Part shown: piece after piece, positions 1 through 6,949 of the stretch
Position numbering within the stretch: the stretch's first letter is position 1
How the letters are laid out: each line of letters starts with the position of its first letter
Source: Candidatus Sodaliphilus limicaballi
GTDB lineage: Bacteria > Bacteroidota > Bacteroidia > Bacteroidales > Muribaculaceae
Direction: 5' to 3'
Length of the DNA stretch: 8,394 bases
Assembly: GCA_018065815.1 (NCBI GenBank)
Contig: JAGHSP010000130.1
Coordinates: forward strand, 1-8,394
The notes under the pieces: generated by a model
Told to the model about the DNA's origin: nothing
What the model saw: the letters and a program-made list of their open reading frames with translations, nothing else
Database searches by the model: none
Position numbers and translations under genes: made by a program

Positions 1-110
1 GCGGGGATGTTTTTCAACACGTATTCCATATCCACGAGAGCAAATTTTTGAGCATTGGCAGTGAACATGCCTGCCATTACTGCGATTAACGCTAATGCTA
101 ATTTTTTCAT
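1..110 (-). CDS. OmpH/Skp-family periplasmic chaperone, N-terminal fragment
   Basis: Only the first 36 codons lie in the window; the rest continues past base 1. Translation from the ATG at 110-108 begins MKKLALALIAVMAGMFTANA, a short Lys-Lys start and a hydrophobic core ending in a signal-peptidase I-like site before QKFALVD. The mature start (roughly residues 21-35), with FALVDMEYVL, matches the first beta strand of OmpH/Skp proteins, which usually read 'K(I/F)A-VD---VL'. The family forms trimeric periplasmic chaperones that hold unfolded outer-membrane proteins for delivery to BamA. The gene follows bamA by 60 bases on the same strand, the usual arrangement, often with a second ompH copy next. 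The start is supported by the signal peptide beginning exactly there. The identification rests on few residues plus context. Confidence 0.82.
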   Translation of the reverse strand, partial: MKKLALALIAVMAGMFTANAQKFALVDMEYVLKNIP

Positions 111-143
111 ATCTGTCAAGTTTTAATGTTTGTTGTTGTGTTA

Positions 144-158
144 GACTGCACCGCAGTC
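144..158 (-). other. Perfect hairpin in the bamA-ompH gap
   Basis: GACTGC (144-149) and GCAGTC (153-158) are perfect inverted repeats around a 3-base loop. Two further A-T pairs are possible beyond one mismatch. The hairpin lies between the bamA stop (171-173) and the ompH-like start (110). No T-run follows it on either strand, so it does not look like an intrinsic terminator. A role in mRNA processing or stability, or in setting chaperone output relative to BamA, is a guess. Confidence 0.5.
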
Positions 159-170
159 AAATGGTTTAAT

Positions 171-2819
171 TTAGAATTCCTGACCCAGGATAAAGTGGAA
201 GTTGCTACCGCCCTTCTTACCCATAACCTCGTCGAAACCGTAACCCCAGTCGATACCCATCATACCGATCATGGGCAGGAACACACGTGCACCGACACCT
301 GCCGAGCGCTTGATGTCGAAGGGGTTGAAGTCCTTCACGGTAGTCCAAGCGTTACCACCCTCGACGAATACCAGGGGATAAATTGTTGCGCTGGTTGAGA
401 GCATGAGCGGGAAGTGAAGCTCGACAACGAAGCGGTCGTAGGCGTAACCTTCCATACCGAACGGCGTGAATGCACCGTTCTCATAACCGCGCAGCGCGAT
501 GGTCTCGGTTGCATAGGTATAACTTCCTGACATACCGTCACCGCCCACATAGAAGGTTTCAAACGGTGATTTCAAGTGCTTGTTCCAACTGCCCAGCAGA
601 CCGATGTCGGCACGAGTCATGAGCACGAGGGTCCAGCGCTCGCTGTTGTTGAGCGGGGTGTAGGTGCGTGCCTGGAATTTAAGTTTCCAGTACTCAATCC
701 ATCGGAAGAGTTCTTTCTTCGCAGCATCGCTGTTGTCTTGTGCCAGGGCTGCCCAGTTCTTCTTGCCGAAGAGTGAGGCAGGAGGTGTGGCGTGGAAACT
801 CAATGAGAACGAGCTACCCTTGCGTGTGTATAGCGGGTTGTCAATACTGTTGCGCGCCAGTGTGAATCCCAGTACGATTGAGTTTGACGTACCGTTGTTC
901 ATATAGTACAGGTAATCCCAGTTCTTGAGGTCATAGAGCTGATAGCTCACGTCGGCAGTGAAGGTGAAGTAGTCATCGGGCCACTTGAGTCGCTTACCGA
1001 AGCCCACGGTCACACCGAGCATCTGGAGGTATTTGCCGGGGTCATAGGCGTTCTCGTAGTAAGAACCACCACCATAGTTATAGGGGTTGTAACCGCCGTA
1101 GTAATTGCTGCCATTGTAGTAGTTGGCGTAATAGTTATTGATATAACTTGTGTACTGGCTGTTGTAGAACTGCGAGTTGATACCTGTCTGGCGGCTGTAG
1201 AATGCCGATACCGACAGAGAGTTAGGACGCTTGCCGCCAAACCACGGGTCGAGGAATGACAGACTATAGGCTTGGTAGTATTTCGCATTGGTCTGTGCGC
1301 TGATCGACAGTGTCTGTCCATCGCCCTGCGGGATGATGCCCTTGTAAGATGACGGGTGGAACAGGTTCTTGATTGAGAAGTTGGTGAATTTGAGACCGAG
1401 TTTCAGGAGCACACCGGTCTGTCCCCAACCTGCCGAGAATTCAATCTGGTCGTTGGCCTTTGATTCAAGTCCCAGAACGATATCCACGGTTCCGTTCTCC
1501 TCGTTGGGCTCGGGGCGTATATCCATTTTCTCTGGGTCGAAGTGTCCGCTCTGTGCAATCTCACGAGCCGAGCGCATGAGGTCGTTCTTTGAGAACAAGT
1601 CACCGGGGCGCACACGCAACTCACGGCGCACAACCTTCTCATACAAGCGGTCGTTACCATTGATAATTACCTTGTTGATGCGTGCTTGCTTACCCTCGAA
1701 CATGCGCATTTCCAGGTCGATGCTGTCACCGGTCACCTTTGCCTCAACAGGTATGAGTTGGTAGAACAGGTAACCGTTGTTCATATACAGGTTGGCAACT
1801 GCGTCTTCGTCTTCTTGGGTGCGCTTGTTGAGCAGTTTCTGGTTATAGACGTCGCCCTTGCGGAAACCAAGCACATTGTCGAGCAGTGAAGTGGGATACA
1901 CGGTGTTGCCCACCCAGCTCACGTCGCGCACATAGTAGCGTTTTCCTTCTTCTACGGTGATGTGCACGTCCACGGTCTTGTCGTCGTAGTTCACCACGCT
2001 GTCGCTCACGATCACCGCGTCGCGGTAACCTTTCTCGTTATACTTGTCGATGATGCGCTGCAAGTCCTCGTCGTAGTCGCTGCGCACAAATTTCTTCTGG
2101 CTGAAGAGCTTCAACAAGTCGTTTTTCTCATTGGTCTTCTTCATTGTGCGCTTGAGCTTGCGGTCGCTCATCACATCGTTGCCATCGATGTAGATTTTGT
2201 GCACTTTGATTTTCTCGTTCTTGTTGACCTCGATATCCACAATCACCTCGTTCTGCCTGCTCAAGTCTTCGCGCTGTCGCACGGTGCACACAGCCTTTTC
2301 GAAACCTTTTCCGGCGTAGTACTTCTCCACAACCTGCTTGATGCGGTTGGCGATGTTGGGTGTCATCTGGTTGCCAGGCACAAGTCCCATGCGTTCAGAG
2401 AGATCTTTCTTCTCTCCGCCTTTCATGCCCAGGTAGTTGACCACCGAGATGCGAGGCTGCTGGCGCAGGCTGAACACGAGCCATGCCTTGTCCTCATAGA
2501 TTTTCTCCACATTGATTTGTATCTTCGAGAACAAGCCCTGACGCCAGAAACGCTTGGCCGCAGTCTTCAAGTCGTCACCGGGTATATCTATACGCTGTCC
2601 TATCGACAGTCCGCTGTAACCTATTATGATATTGTCTTCATAGTTGTCGACGCCTTCAACTTTGATGCCCGCGATTTCATACTTCGACGGGGCACCGGTG
2701 AACACAATCTTCGGATTGTAGATTGTGTCGTTAACGACCTTGGTTGCGGTCTGGGCTTGCACTGACGACGTGCCCAGGGCTATCGCCGCCACTATAAGAT
2801 AAATTATCTTGTTTCGCAT
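171..2819 (-). CDS. bamA: Outer-membrane protein assembly factor BamA
   Basis: BamA is the essential Omp85 core of the machine that folds and inserts beta-barrel proteins into the outer membrane. The 882-residue product has a signal peptide ending VQA-Q near residue 22. About five POTRA domains follow (roughly 46-124, 125-205, 207-296, 297-380, 381-458), then a C-terminal barrel (about 459-882). Recognisable barrel features are DPWFGGKRP in the first third, the R777-G778-Y779 motif of loop 6, and an aromatic C-terminal beta-signal ending FHFILGQEF. The length fits Bacteroidota BamA, which is longer than the E. coli protein. An odd feature is a Tyr/Asn-rich segment at residues 548-597, predicted to be an extracellular loop. 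The gene sits 29 bases after uppS and 60 before the Skp-like gene, so co-transcription is likely. No separate promoter is obvious. The start is fixed by the signal peptide. Confidence 0.96.
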   Translation of the reverse strand: MRNKIIYLIVAAIALGTSSVQAQTATKVVNDTIYNPKIVFTGAPSKYEIAGIKVEGVDNYEDNIIIGYSGLSIGQRIDIPGDDLKTAAKRFWRQGLFSKIQINVEKIYEDKAWLVFSLRQQPRISVVNYLGMKGGEKKDLSERMGLVPGNQMTPNIANRIKQVVEKYYAGKGFEKAVCTVRQREDLSRQNEVIVDIEVNKNEKIKVHKIYIDGNDVMSDRKLKRTMKKTNEKNDLLKLFSQKKFVRSDYDEDLQRIIDKYNEKGYRDAVIVSDSVVNYDDKTVDVHITVEEGKRYYVRDVSWVGNTVYPTSLLDNVLGFRKGDVYNQKLLNKRTQEDEDAVANLYMNNGYLFYQLIPVEAKVTGDSIDLEMRMFEGKQARINKVIINGNDRLYEKVVRRELRVRPGDLFSKNDLMRSAREIAQSGHFDPEKMDIRPEPNEENGTVDIVLGLESKANDQIEFSAGWGQTGVLLKLGLKFTNFSIKNLFHPSSYKGIIPQGDGQTLSISAQTNAKYYQAYSLSFLDPWFGGKRPNSLSVSAFYSRQTGINSQFYNSQYTSYINNYYANYYNGSNYYGGYNPYNYGGGSYYENAYDPGKYLQMLGVTVGFGKRLKWPDDYFTFTADVSYQLYDLKNWDYLYYMNNGTSNSIVLGFTLARNSIDNPLYTRKGSSFSLSFHATPPASLFGKKNWAALAQDNSDAAKKELFRWIEYWKLKFQARTYTPLNNSERWTLVLMTRADIGLLGSWNKHLKSPFETFYVGGDGMSGSYTYATETIALRGYENGAFTPFGMEGYAYDRFVVELHFPLMLSTSATIYPLVFVEGGNAWTTVKDFNPFDIKRSAGVGARVFLPMIGMMGIDWGYGFDEVMGKKGGSNFHFILGQEF

Positions 2820-2848
2820 ATATCTATTTTAATTCGTCTCTTTATTGT

Positions 2849-3598
2849 TTATTTTTGCTCCTGCACCTGCTCGCTGGTCTTGCCGTAGCGGCGTTCGCGG
2901 GCCTGAAAGTCTATTATTGCTTCATAAAAATCGTCTCGTCCGAAGTCTGGCCAATACTTGCTAGTGAAGTAAAGCTCGCTATAAGCGATCTGCCACAGCA
3001 GGTAGTTGCTCACTCTCAAGTCGCCACCGGTGCGTATCAGCAGGTCGGGGTCGGGCATGTCTTTTGTAGTGAGGTGTGACGATATCACTGTGTCGTCTAT
3101 GTCACTGGTTGCGAGAGTTCCGCAAGCCACCTTGCTTGCGATTTCCTTGCACGCTTCCACCATTTCCCAGCGCGAAGAGTAACTCAATGCCAGGCACAGC
3201 ACCAAGCCAGTGCAGCGGCTAGTGTCGTCTATGCATTTGAGCAATCTGTCGCGGGCAAACTGTGGCAAGCGGTCCATGTTGCCTATCACCGTGAGGCGCA
3301 CGTTATTCTTGATCAAGTGCGGAGTTTGCTTCTCGATCGAGGTCACGATGAGGCCCATCAGCAAGTCCACCTCGGCTTGCGGGCGGTTCCAGTTCTCGGT
3401 CGAGAAGGTGTATAGCGTGAGGTATTTCACCCCGAGCTCGCTAGCAACTTCTGTGATGACGCGCACCGTCTCCACGCCATTCTCGTGGCCGAACGAGCGG
3501 TTGTGGCCGTGTTCTTTGGCCCAGCGACCGTTTCCGTCCATTATCACTGCCACGTGGCTTGGCATTCGGGTCTTGTCTATTTTTTCTATCAGTGACAT
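2849..3598 (-). CDS. uppS: Isoprenyl transferase (undecaprenyl diphosphate synthase)
   Basis: This cytoplasmic, membrane-associated cis-prenyltransferase condenses isopentenyl diphosphate units onto farnesyl diphosphate. The product is undecaprenyl diphosphate, the lipid carrier for peptidoglycan, O-antigen and capsule synthesis. The signature HVAVIMDGNGRWA spans residues 15-27, with D21 as the catalytic, Mg-binding Asp. FSTENW is at 65-70. The C-terminal diphosphate-binding motif RTGGDLRVSN starts at residue 189 and runs into LLWQIAYSELYF. The 249-residue length is normal. The start leaves a short N-terminal extension before the conserved block, which is typical. The gene lies 38 bases after the DUF6089 gene and 29 before bamA. 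The uppS-bamA order is common in Bacteroidota and links carrier-lipid supply with outer-membrane assembly. No internal promoter box was found, so expression probably depends on the upstream operon promoter. Confidence 0.97.
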   Translation of the reverse strand: MSLIEKIDKTRMPSHVAVIMDGNGRWAKEHGHNRSFGHENGVETVRVITEVASELGVKYLTLYTFSTENWNRPQAEVDLLMGLIVTSIEKQTPHLIKNNVRLTVIGNMDRLPQFARDRLLKCIDDTSRCTGLVLCLALSYSSRWEMVEACKEIASKVACGTLATSDIDDTVISSHLTTKDMPDPDLLIRTGGDLRVSNYLLWQIAYSELYFTSKYWPDFGRDDFYEAIIDFQARERRYGKTSEQVQEQK

Positions 3599-3636
3599 AT
3601 TTGGTGTCTAAATTAATTCGTGATGCTTTTTACACA

Positions 3637-4308
3637 TTAATCTATATAATGGCATTTAACGCACCGTTTGCTGAACTCGTAAGTGACCGAAAACATAGCA
3701 AACGAATACCAGTCGGTGTTCTTTGCGATGCCGTGTCGCACTCCGTAGAGGTCGGTCAGGTTGTCTATCTTGTCGCCAAATGACTTGCGCATCGTGAACT
3801 CGAAGCCCAAGTTGAGGCGTTCTTTTAGCTTGTATTTCACACCCACACCCAGAGGGAGCGACAGTGCCACGTTGGTATGGCCCGATGTGCTCGACATCAC
3901 AGCGCCCAGGCCCACAGTCATGTAGGGCGACAGGCGTTTGTAGTGCTTATAGGTGGGACCCGAGCCGAAGTGGAAGAAGTTAAACTCCACCTGTCCGCCC
4001 AGGTCGTAGAGCGAGGATTTGAACTCGTAAGGGGTCTCAACAGGGAACTTGGTGTCAATGTCGGCGCTGTTTCCGCTTATGCTGGCGTAGTTCAGGTTGC
4101 CTTTCACTGCCCAGCGGCTGTTGATGATGTAGCGGAACATGCCACCGCCTGTGATGCCGGGGTGTTTCCACATGTTGCTGTTATTGACATCGCCCAGATA
4201 TCCGGTCATACCCAGCGAGGGACCCACCTCGAAACGGTAGTCCTGCGCACGGCATTCCAGCATCAGCAATGATGCCACAGCAAGTAATATGACAAAAATC
4301 CTCTTCAT
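3637..4308 (-). CDS. DUF6089 family outer-membrane beta-barrel protein
   Basis: I recognise this 223-residue protein as the DUF6089 family found next to bamA/uppS in many Bacteroidota; its function is unknown. It has an N-terminal signal peptide (hydrophobic about residues 4-15, likely cut after CRA, before QDYRFEVG). The mature part is a series of amphipathic strands, including FEVGPSLGMTGYLGD, FRYIINSRWAVKGNLNYA, GGQVEFNFFHF, LSPYMTVGLGAVM and LNLGFEFTMRKSFGDKIDN, which suggests a small barrel of about eight strands. Neighbours are a DUF6242 lipoprotein gene 9 bases upstream, close enough for translational coupling, and uppS 38 bases downstream. The likely last strand, SFAMFSVTYEF, is followed by an extra 11-residue tail containing C216-V-K-C219-H220. 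That is unusual for a barrel whose last strand normally carries the terminal aromatic signal. Barrel topology is inferred; family assignment is from recognition of the sequence pattern. Confidence 0.85.
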   Translation of the reverse strand: MKRIFVILLAVASLLMLECRAQDYRFEVGPSLGMTGYLGDVNNSNMWKHPGITGGGMFRYIINSRWAVKGNLNYASISGNSADIDTKFPVETPYEFKSSLYDLGGQVEFNFFHFGSGPTYKHYKRLSPYMTVGLGAVMSSTSGHTNVALSLPLGVGVKYKLKERLNLGFEFTMRKSFGDKIDNLTDLYGVRHGIAKNTDWYSFAMFSVTYEFSKRCVKCHYID

Positions 4309-4317
4309 TAAATCTGC

Positions 4318-5793
4318 TTAATATAAGGGTCTGTAAGTGAGACGGGTGATTGTGCCCTTCCACACGTTGTTAAGAAGCATGCCGTGAGCATCGCTGCCGC
4401 CCACGATATACAAGTAGGGTACTTCCCACTCGGTGATGGGTTTCGCAATGCGTGACGGAGCTTTGAGGCTCATGGTCTCGGTGCACACAAATCCCAGCGC
4501 GCCGCTGAATGCGGGCATGTAGTCGGGCAGCTGGAGGCTTGTAGCGGCCGTTGTCCACGTGATGCCCAGGTTGCGAGATGTGTAAGTCTTGCGGTTGAAA
4601 GACCCATCGGCGAGGCGACCGCCCATCACGAGCCAAGAGTTTTTCTTGGTCGCAACTTGGGTCACATTGTTCAGTTCGTAGGTGCAGTAGCTCACCAGCG
4701 TTGCTCCGGTAATAGCAGGCATCGAGTTGTTGACGTTAGAGTTCATCTTTGCCCAGATGCTGCCGTCGTAGCCCCATGTGGCGTTGCTCAGTTTGCCATG
4801 CTCATCGGTGCCTCCCACCATGATTGCCACGGGATTGACAGCCCAATCGTTAGACACGACCATCATCTGGCTGTATCCTTCCACGGGGAAGCCTTCGGGT
4901 GCCTTGGCAGGGGTGAAGTCGGCACGGCGGGGATACTCGTCGGTGCACAAGGTGCCGCTGGCACGGGTCAGACCTAGCAGGCGGTCGCCATAGGCTCCAA
5001 GCACAGAGGTCCACACAGCGCCTGTCGATGTCCATGTCTTGGCATCTTGCGAGGCATACAGGTTGCCGTTTTCATCAAGCACATACATGGCATCGGTTGT
5101 GGCAGTGAGACTTCCCTCCACAGGAACGAAAGGCAGTTCAACCTTCTCGGTTGACCATTTTCCGGCGGGTGTCGGTGCAGTGCACACATATCGGCCGTTG
5201 CTGTTGTTCACAAGACTGTAGAACTGGTCGTTGAATTGAACCATACCCAGTGCGTAATTGCTGTCGCCGGCAGCGGGAAGGTCGCGGCGCTCTGTCATGG
5301 GGAATAGCAGTGTGTCGGGGTTCTCGTTGTGTACGTTCACATTCACATCGTAGGTCACGATGTTCTGGCCGTTGGCCGAGGTCACCTTGAGCACCACCTT
5401 GCCAGAGAAGTCGATGCTATCGGTCGATGTGTCGCTATAGTCGATGGTTTTCTCTTCCTTGATTACCTCACCGTCGCTCACCACAAATTGTGCCTTGTTT
5501 ACCGATGTGCCGAACTGCATAGACACGAGCAACTTGGTCACGTTGGTGCCCTTGGGCAATGAATCGACGTTATAGACCAACCCCTTCTCCTGGTCGATCA
5601 CAAAGTGAACAGAATCCAGGTTGGCAAGCACTTTGACATTGGCCTTTAGCGCGAAATGGGTGAGTTGTGCGCTCGTGGGGCTTGTGCTGTAAATTGTGGT
5701 TTGCGACGGTTCGTTTTTACTGTCTTTACACGACGCAATACTGAGCGACAGTAGAGCCGCAAAGAGCGAATATAGTAGGTGTTTTTTCTTCAT
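4318..5793 (-). CDS. DUF6242 domain-containing lipoprotein
   Basis: This is a 491-residue predicted lipoprotein of unknown function, recognised as DUF6242, a Bacteroidales envelope family. The N-terminus is a lipoprotein signal: Lys-rich start, hydrophobic core and a lipobox SIASC with C22 as the predicted lipidated residue. The next residues, KDSKNEP, are charged and Asp/Glu-containing, which loosely resembles Bacteroidota surface-export signals. Residues about 40-155 look like an Ig-like beta domain (hydrophobic alternation, ending in ITYDVNVNVH-like strands). Residues about 165-485 form propeller-like repeats, with Asp-box-like SQDAKTW (248-254) and SRNLGITW (406-413) and Kelch-like VGG(T/S)D-HG segments, the last near the C-terminus. 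It is the first gene of the block, with a promoter box just upstream, and ends 9 bases before the DUF6089 start. It may bind a ligand or partner at the outer membrane. No catalytic residues are evident. Confidence 0.83.
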   Translation of the reverse strand: MKKKHLLYSLFAALLSLSIASCKDSKNEPSQTTIYSTSPTSAQLTHFALKANVKVLANLDSVHFVIDQEKGLVYNVDSLPKGTNVTKLLVSMQFGTSVNKAQFVVSDGEVIKEEKTIDYSDTSTDSIDFSGKVVLKVTSANGQNIVTYDVNVNVHNENPDTLLFPMTERRDLPAAGDSNYALGMVQFNDQFYSLVNNSNGRYVCTAPTPAGKWSTEKVELPFVPVEGSLTATTDAMYVLDENGNLYASQDAKTWTSTGAVWTSVLGAYGDRLLGLTRASGTLCTDEYPRRADFTPAKAPEGFPVEGYSQMMVVSNDWAVNPVAIMVGGTDEHGKLSNATWGYDGSIWAKMNSNVNNSMPAITGATLVSYCTYELNNVTQVATKKNSWLVMGGRLADGSFNRKTYTSRNLGITWTTAATSLQLPDYMPAFSGALGFVCTETMSLKAPSRIAKPITEWEVPYLYIVGGSDAHGMLLNNVWKGTITRLTYRPLY

Positions 5794-5820
5794 CTGTATT
5801 TATTGCTTTGTTTCAAACTG

Positions 5821-5828
5821 CAAATATA
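5821..5828 (-). promoter_or_regulatory. Bacteroidota -7 promoter box for the envelope operon
   Basis: On the minus strand these bases read TATATTTG, an exact match to the TAnnTTTG -7 consensus of the Bacteroidota primary sigma factor. The box is 27 bases before the DUF6242 start, which gives a leader of about 20 bases. A convincing -33 TTTG element is not visible at the expected 19-21 base spacing. The call rests on the -7 box and its position. Confidence 0.55.
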
Positions 5829-5879
5829 AATAAAATTTTCCGTGCACGCGTTATATTCCATAAGCAATTTAAGACAATA

Positions 5880-5915
5880 AAGCACTCGAAGCACTTTTTT
5901 ACGCCTTTTTAACGC
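5880..5915 (+). repeat. Short direct repeats in the divergent promoter region
   Basis: AAGCACT occurs at 5880-5886 and 5889-5895 (period 9). It is followed immediately by TTTTTACGC (5896-5904) and TTTTTAACGC (5906-5915). The cluster sits between the two outward-facing promoter boxes of the 5794-6000 gap. It could be a regulator-binding site or simple low-complexity drift; the sequence alone does not decide. Confidence 0.35.
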
Positions 5916-5941
5916 ATTTGCTATCGTTTTTGGGCTCATTA

Positions 5942-5974
5942 TTGTCCGGAATTGGTTTTTTTGATGTAACTTTG
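5942..5974 (+). promoter_or_regulatory. Promoter of prmC
   Basis: TAACTTTG at 5967-5974 matches the Bacteroidota -7 consensus TAnnTTTG. TTGT at 5942-5945 is a plausible -33 element, 21 bases upstream. The predicted transcript starts near 5978-5982, giving a leader of about 20 bases before the prmC ATG at 6001. This supports 6001 as the true start. Confidence 0.65.
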
Positions 5975-6000
5975 GCATCTCAACATTCAACCTTGATTTT

Positions 6001-6846
6001 ATGAACGTCAATCAAGCATTAGCCCACATCAAGGCCGAATTGTCGGCGGTCATGGACGCAGGCGAGTCGCAGGCCGTAGCGCGCATGATGATGAAGCACT
6101 ACATGAACTACGACCCGGTCGATATTATCTTGCGGGGCGATAGCGTCCTGCCTGATTTTGTGCCCGAGAAGATTGAATCTGCACTTGCGCGACTCAAGCG
6201 CAACGAGCCCATCCAGCACGTCTTGGGCAAGGCGTATTTCTGTGGACGTGATTTTACAGTAACGTGTCACACGCTTATTCCTCGTCCCGAGACCGAGCAA
6301 CTGGTGGATATGATTGTGGACGAGAATAAAGCTAGCGACTTGCAAGTGCTTGATATAGGCACGGGTAGTGGGTGTATAGCTATTTCGCTTACACTGGCAA
6401 TGAAGTTTGCTCGCGTCACTGCAATCGATATCTCGGCCGAAGCTCTTGCTGTGGCTGAAACAAACGCAAAAGACAATAAGGCAAAGGTGGATTTTATTCA
6501 AGCCGATGCGCTCCATTTGGCTGACTTGGGATGCGAGCCTCTTGATATCGTGGTGAGCAATCCGCCCTATGTGTGCGACAGCGAAAAATCCTTCATGGAA
6601 CCCAACGTCCTTGATTATGAGCCTCACGCAGCACTCTTTGTGCCTGACGACGATCCGCTTCGTTTCTACAATTCCATAGCAAGGTATGCGCTCCGCGCGC
6701 TCAAACCCGGGGGCAGACTGTACTTCGAGATCAACCGCCAGTTTGGCAACGAAACAGCCGCGCTGCTCACCCGCCTGGGATATGAAAATGTGGTCGTCAC
6801 CCGCGACTCATTTGGCAACAACCGCTTCGTATCGGCAACAAGATAA
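6001..6846 (+). CDS. prmC: Peptide chain release factor N5-glutamine methyltransferase PrmC
   Basis: PrmC (HemK) uses S-adenosylmethionine to methylate the glutamine of the GGQ motif in release factors RF1 and RF2, which speeds translation termination. The 281-residue length is normal. Residues 1 to about 75 form the helical substrate-recognition domain. LIPRPETE at 92-99 is the family's linker motif. DIGTGSG at 118-124 is the S-adenosylmethionine-binding motif I. NPPY at 187-190 is the catalytic motif that holds the glutamine amide. The C-terminus, LKPGGRLYFEIN and the following strands, completes the Rossmann-fold methyltransferase. The enzyme is cytoplasmic. The gene diverges from the DUF6242 operon and has its own promoter box. 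It is followed by a 103-base gap and pyrE. No clear ribosome-binding site is seen, as is usual in this phylum. The motif set separates it from the ribosomal-protein methylase PrmB, whose context would differ. Confidence 0.96.
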   Translation: MNVNQALAHIKAELSAVMDAGESQAVARMMMKHYMNYDPVDIILRGDSVLPDFVPEKIESALARLKRNEPIQHVLGKAYFCGRDFTVTCHTLIPRPETEQLVDMIVDENKASDLQVLDIGTGSGCIAISLTLAMKFARVTAIDISAEALAVAETNAKDNKAKVDFIQADALHLADLGCEPLDIVVSNPPYVCDSEKSFMEPNVLDYEPHAALFVPDDDPLRFYNSIARYALRALKPGGRLYFEINRQFGNETAALLTRLGYENVVVTRDSFGNNRFVSATR

Positions 6847-6876
6847 ACAGGCGGTAATTATAAAAAGTTGAAAATA

Positions 6877-6908
6877 TTTCATTATATAGAATAGATTTTG
6901 TATCTTTG
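6877..6908 (+). promoter_or_regulatory. Promoter of pyrE
   Basis: TATCTTTG at 6901-6908 fits the TAnnTTTG -7 consensus. TTTC at 6877-6880, 20 bases upstream, is a one-mismatch -33 element. Transcription would start near 6912-6915, with about 35 bases of leader before the ATG at 6950. The spacing between the boxes is AT-rich. The box shows that pyrE can be expressed independently of prmC. Confidence 0.68.
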
Positions 6909-6949
6909 CACAAACAATCAGATTAATTACCAAAGAATAGCCATAAGTC

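Noticed and set aside
1962..2765. 267-codon open frame on the plus strand inside bamA
   Set aside because: It is wholly antisense to the POTRA-coding region, its product is a Val/His/Leu-rich low-complexity string typical of antisense shadow frames, and it has no promoter or family resemblance.
5790..6011. 73-codon open frame on the minus strand across the divergent gap
   Set aside because: It overlaps both promoter boxes and the start of prmC, and its Lys/Asn-rich product looks like translated AT-rich non-coding DNA.
6019..6627. 202-codon open frame on the minus strand inside prmC
   Set aside because: It is antisense to a clear PrmC gene with intact motifs, shows no recognisable domain, and comes from codon bias on the coding strand.
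6867..6870. GTTG as the -33 element of the pyrE promoter
   Set aside because: It lies 30 bases from the -7 box, too far for the usual 19-21 base spacing; TTTC at 6877-6880 fits better.
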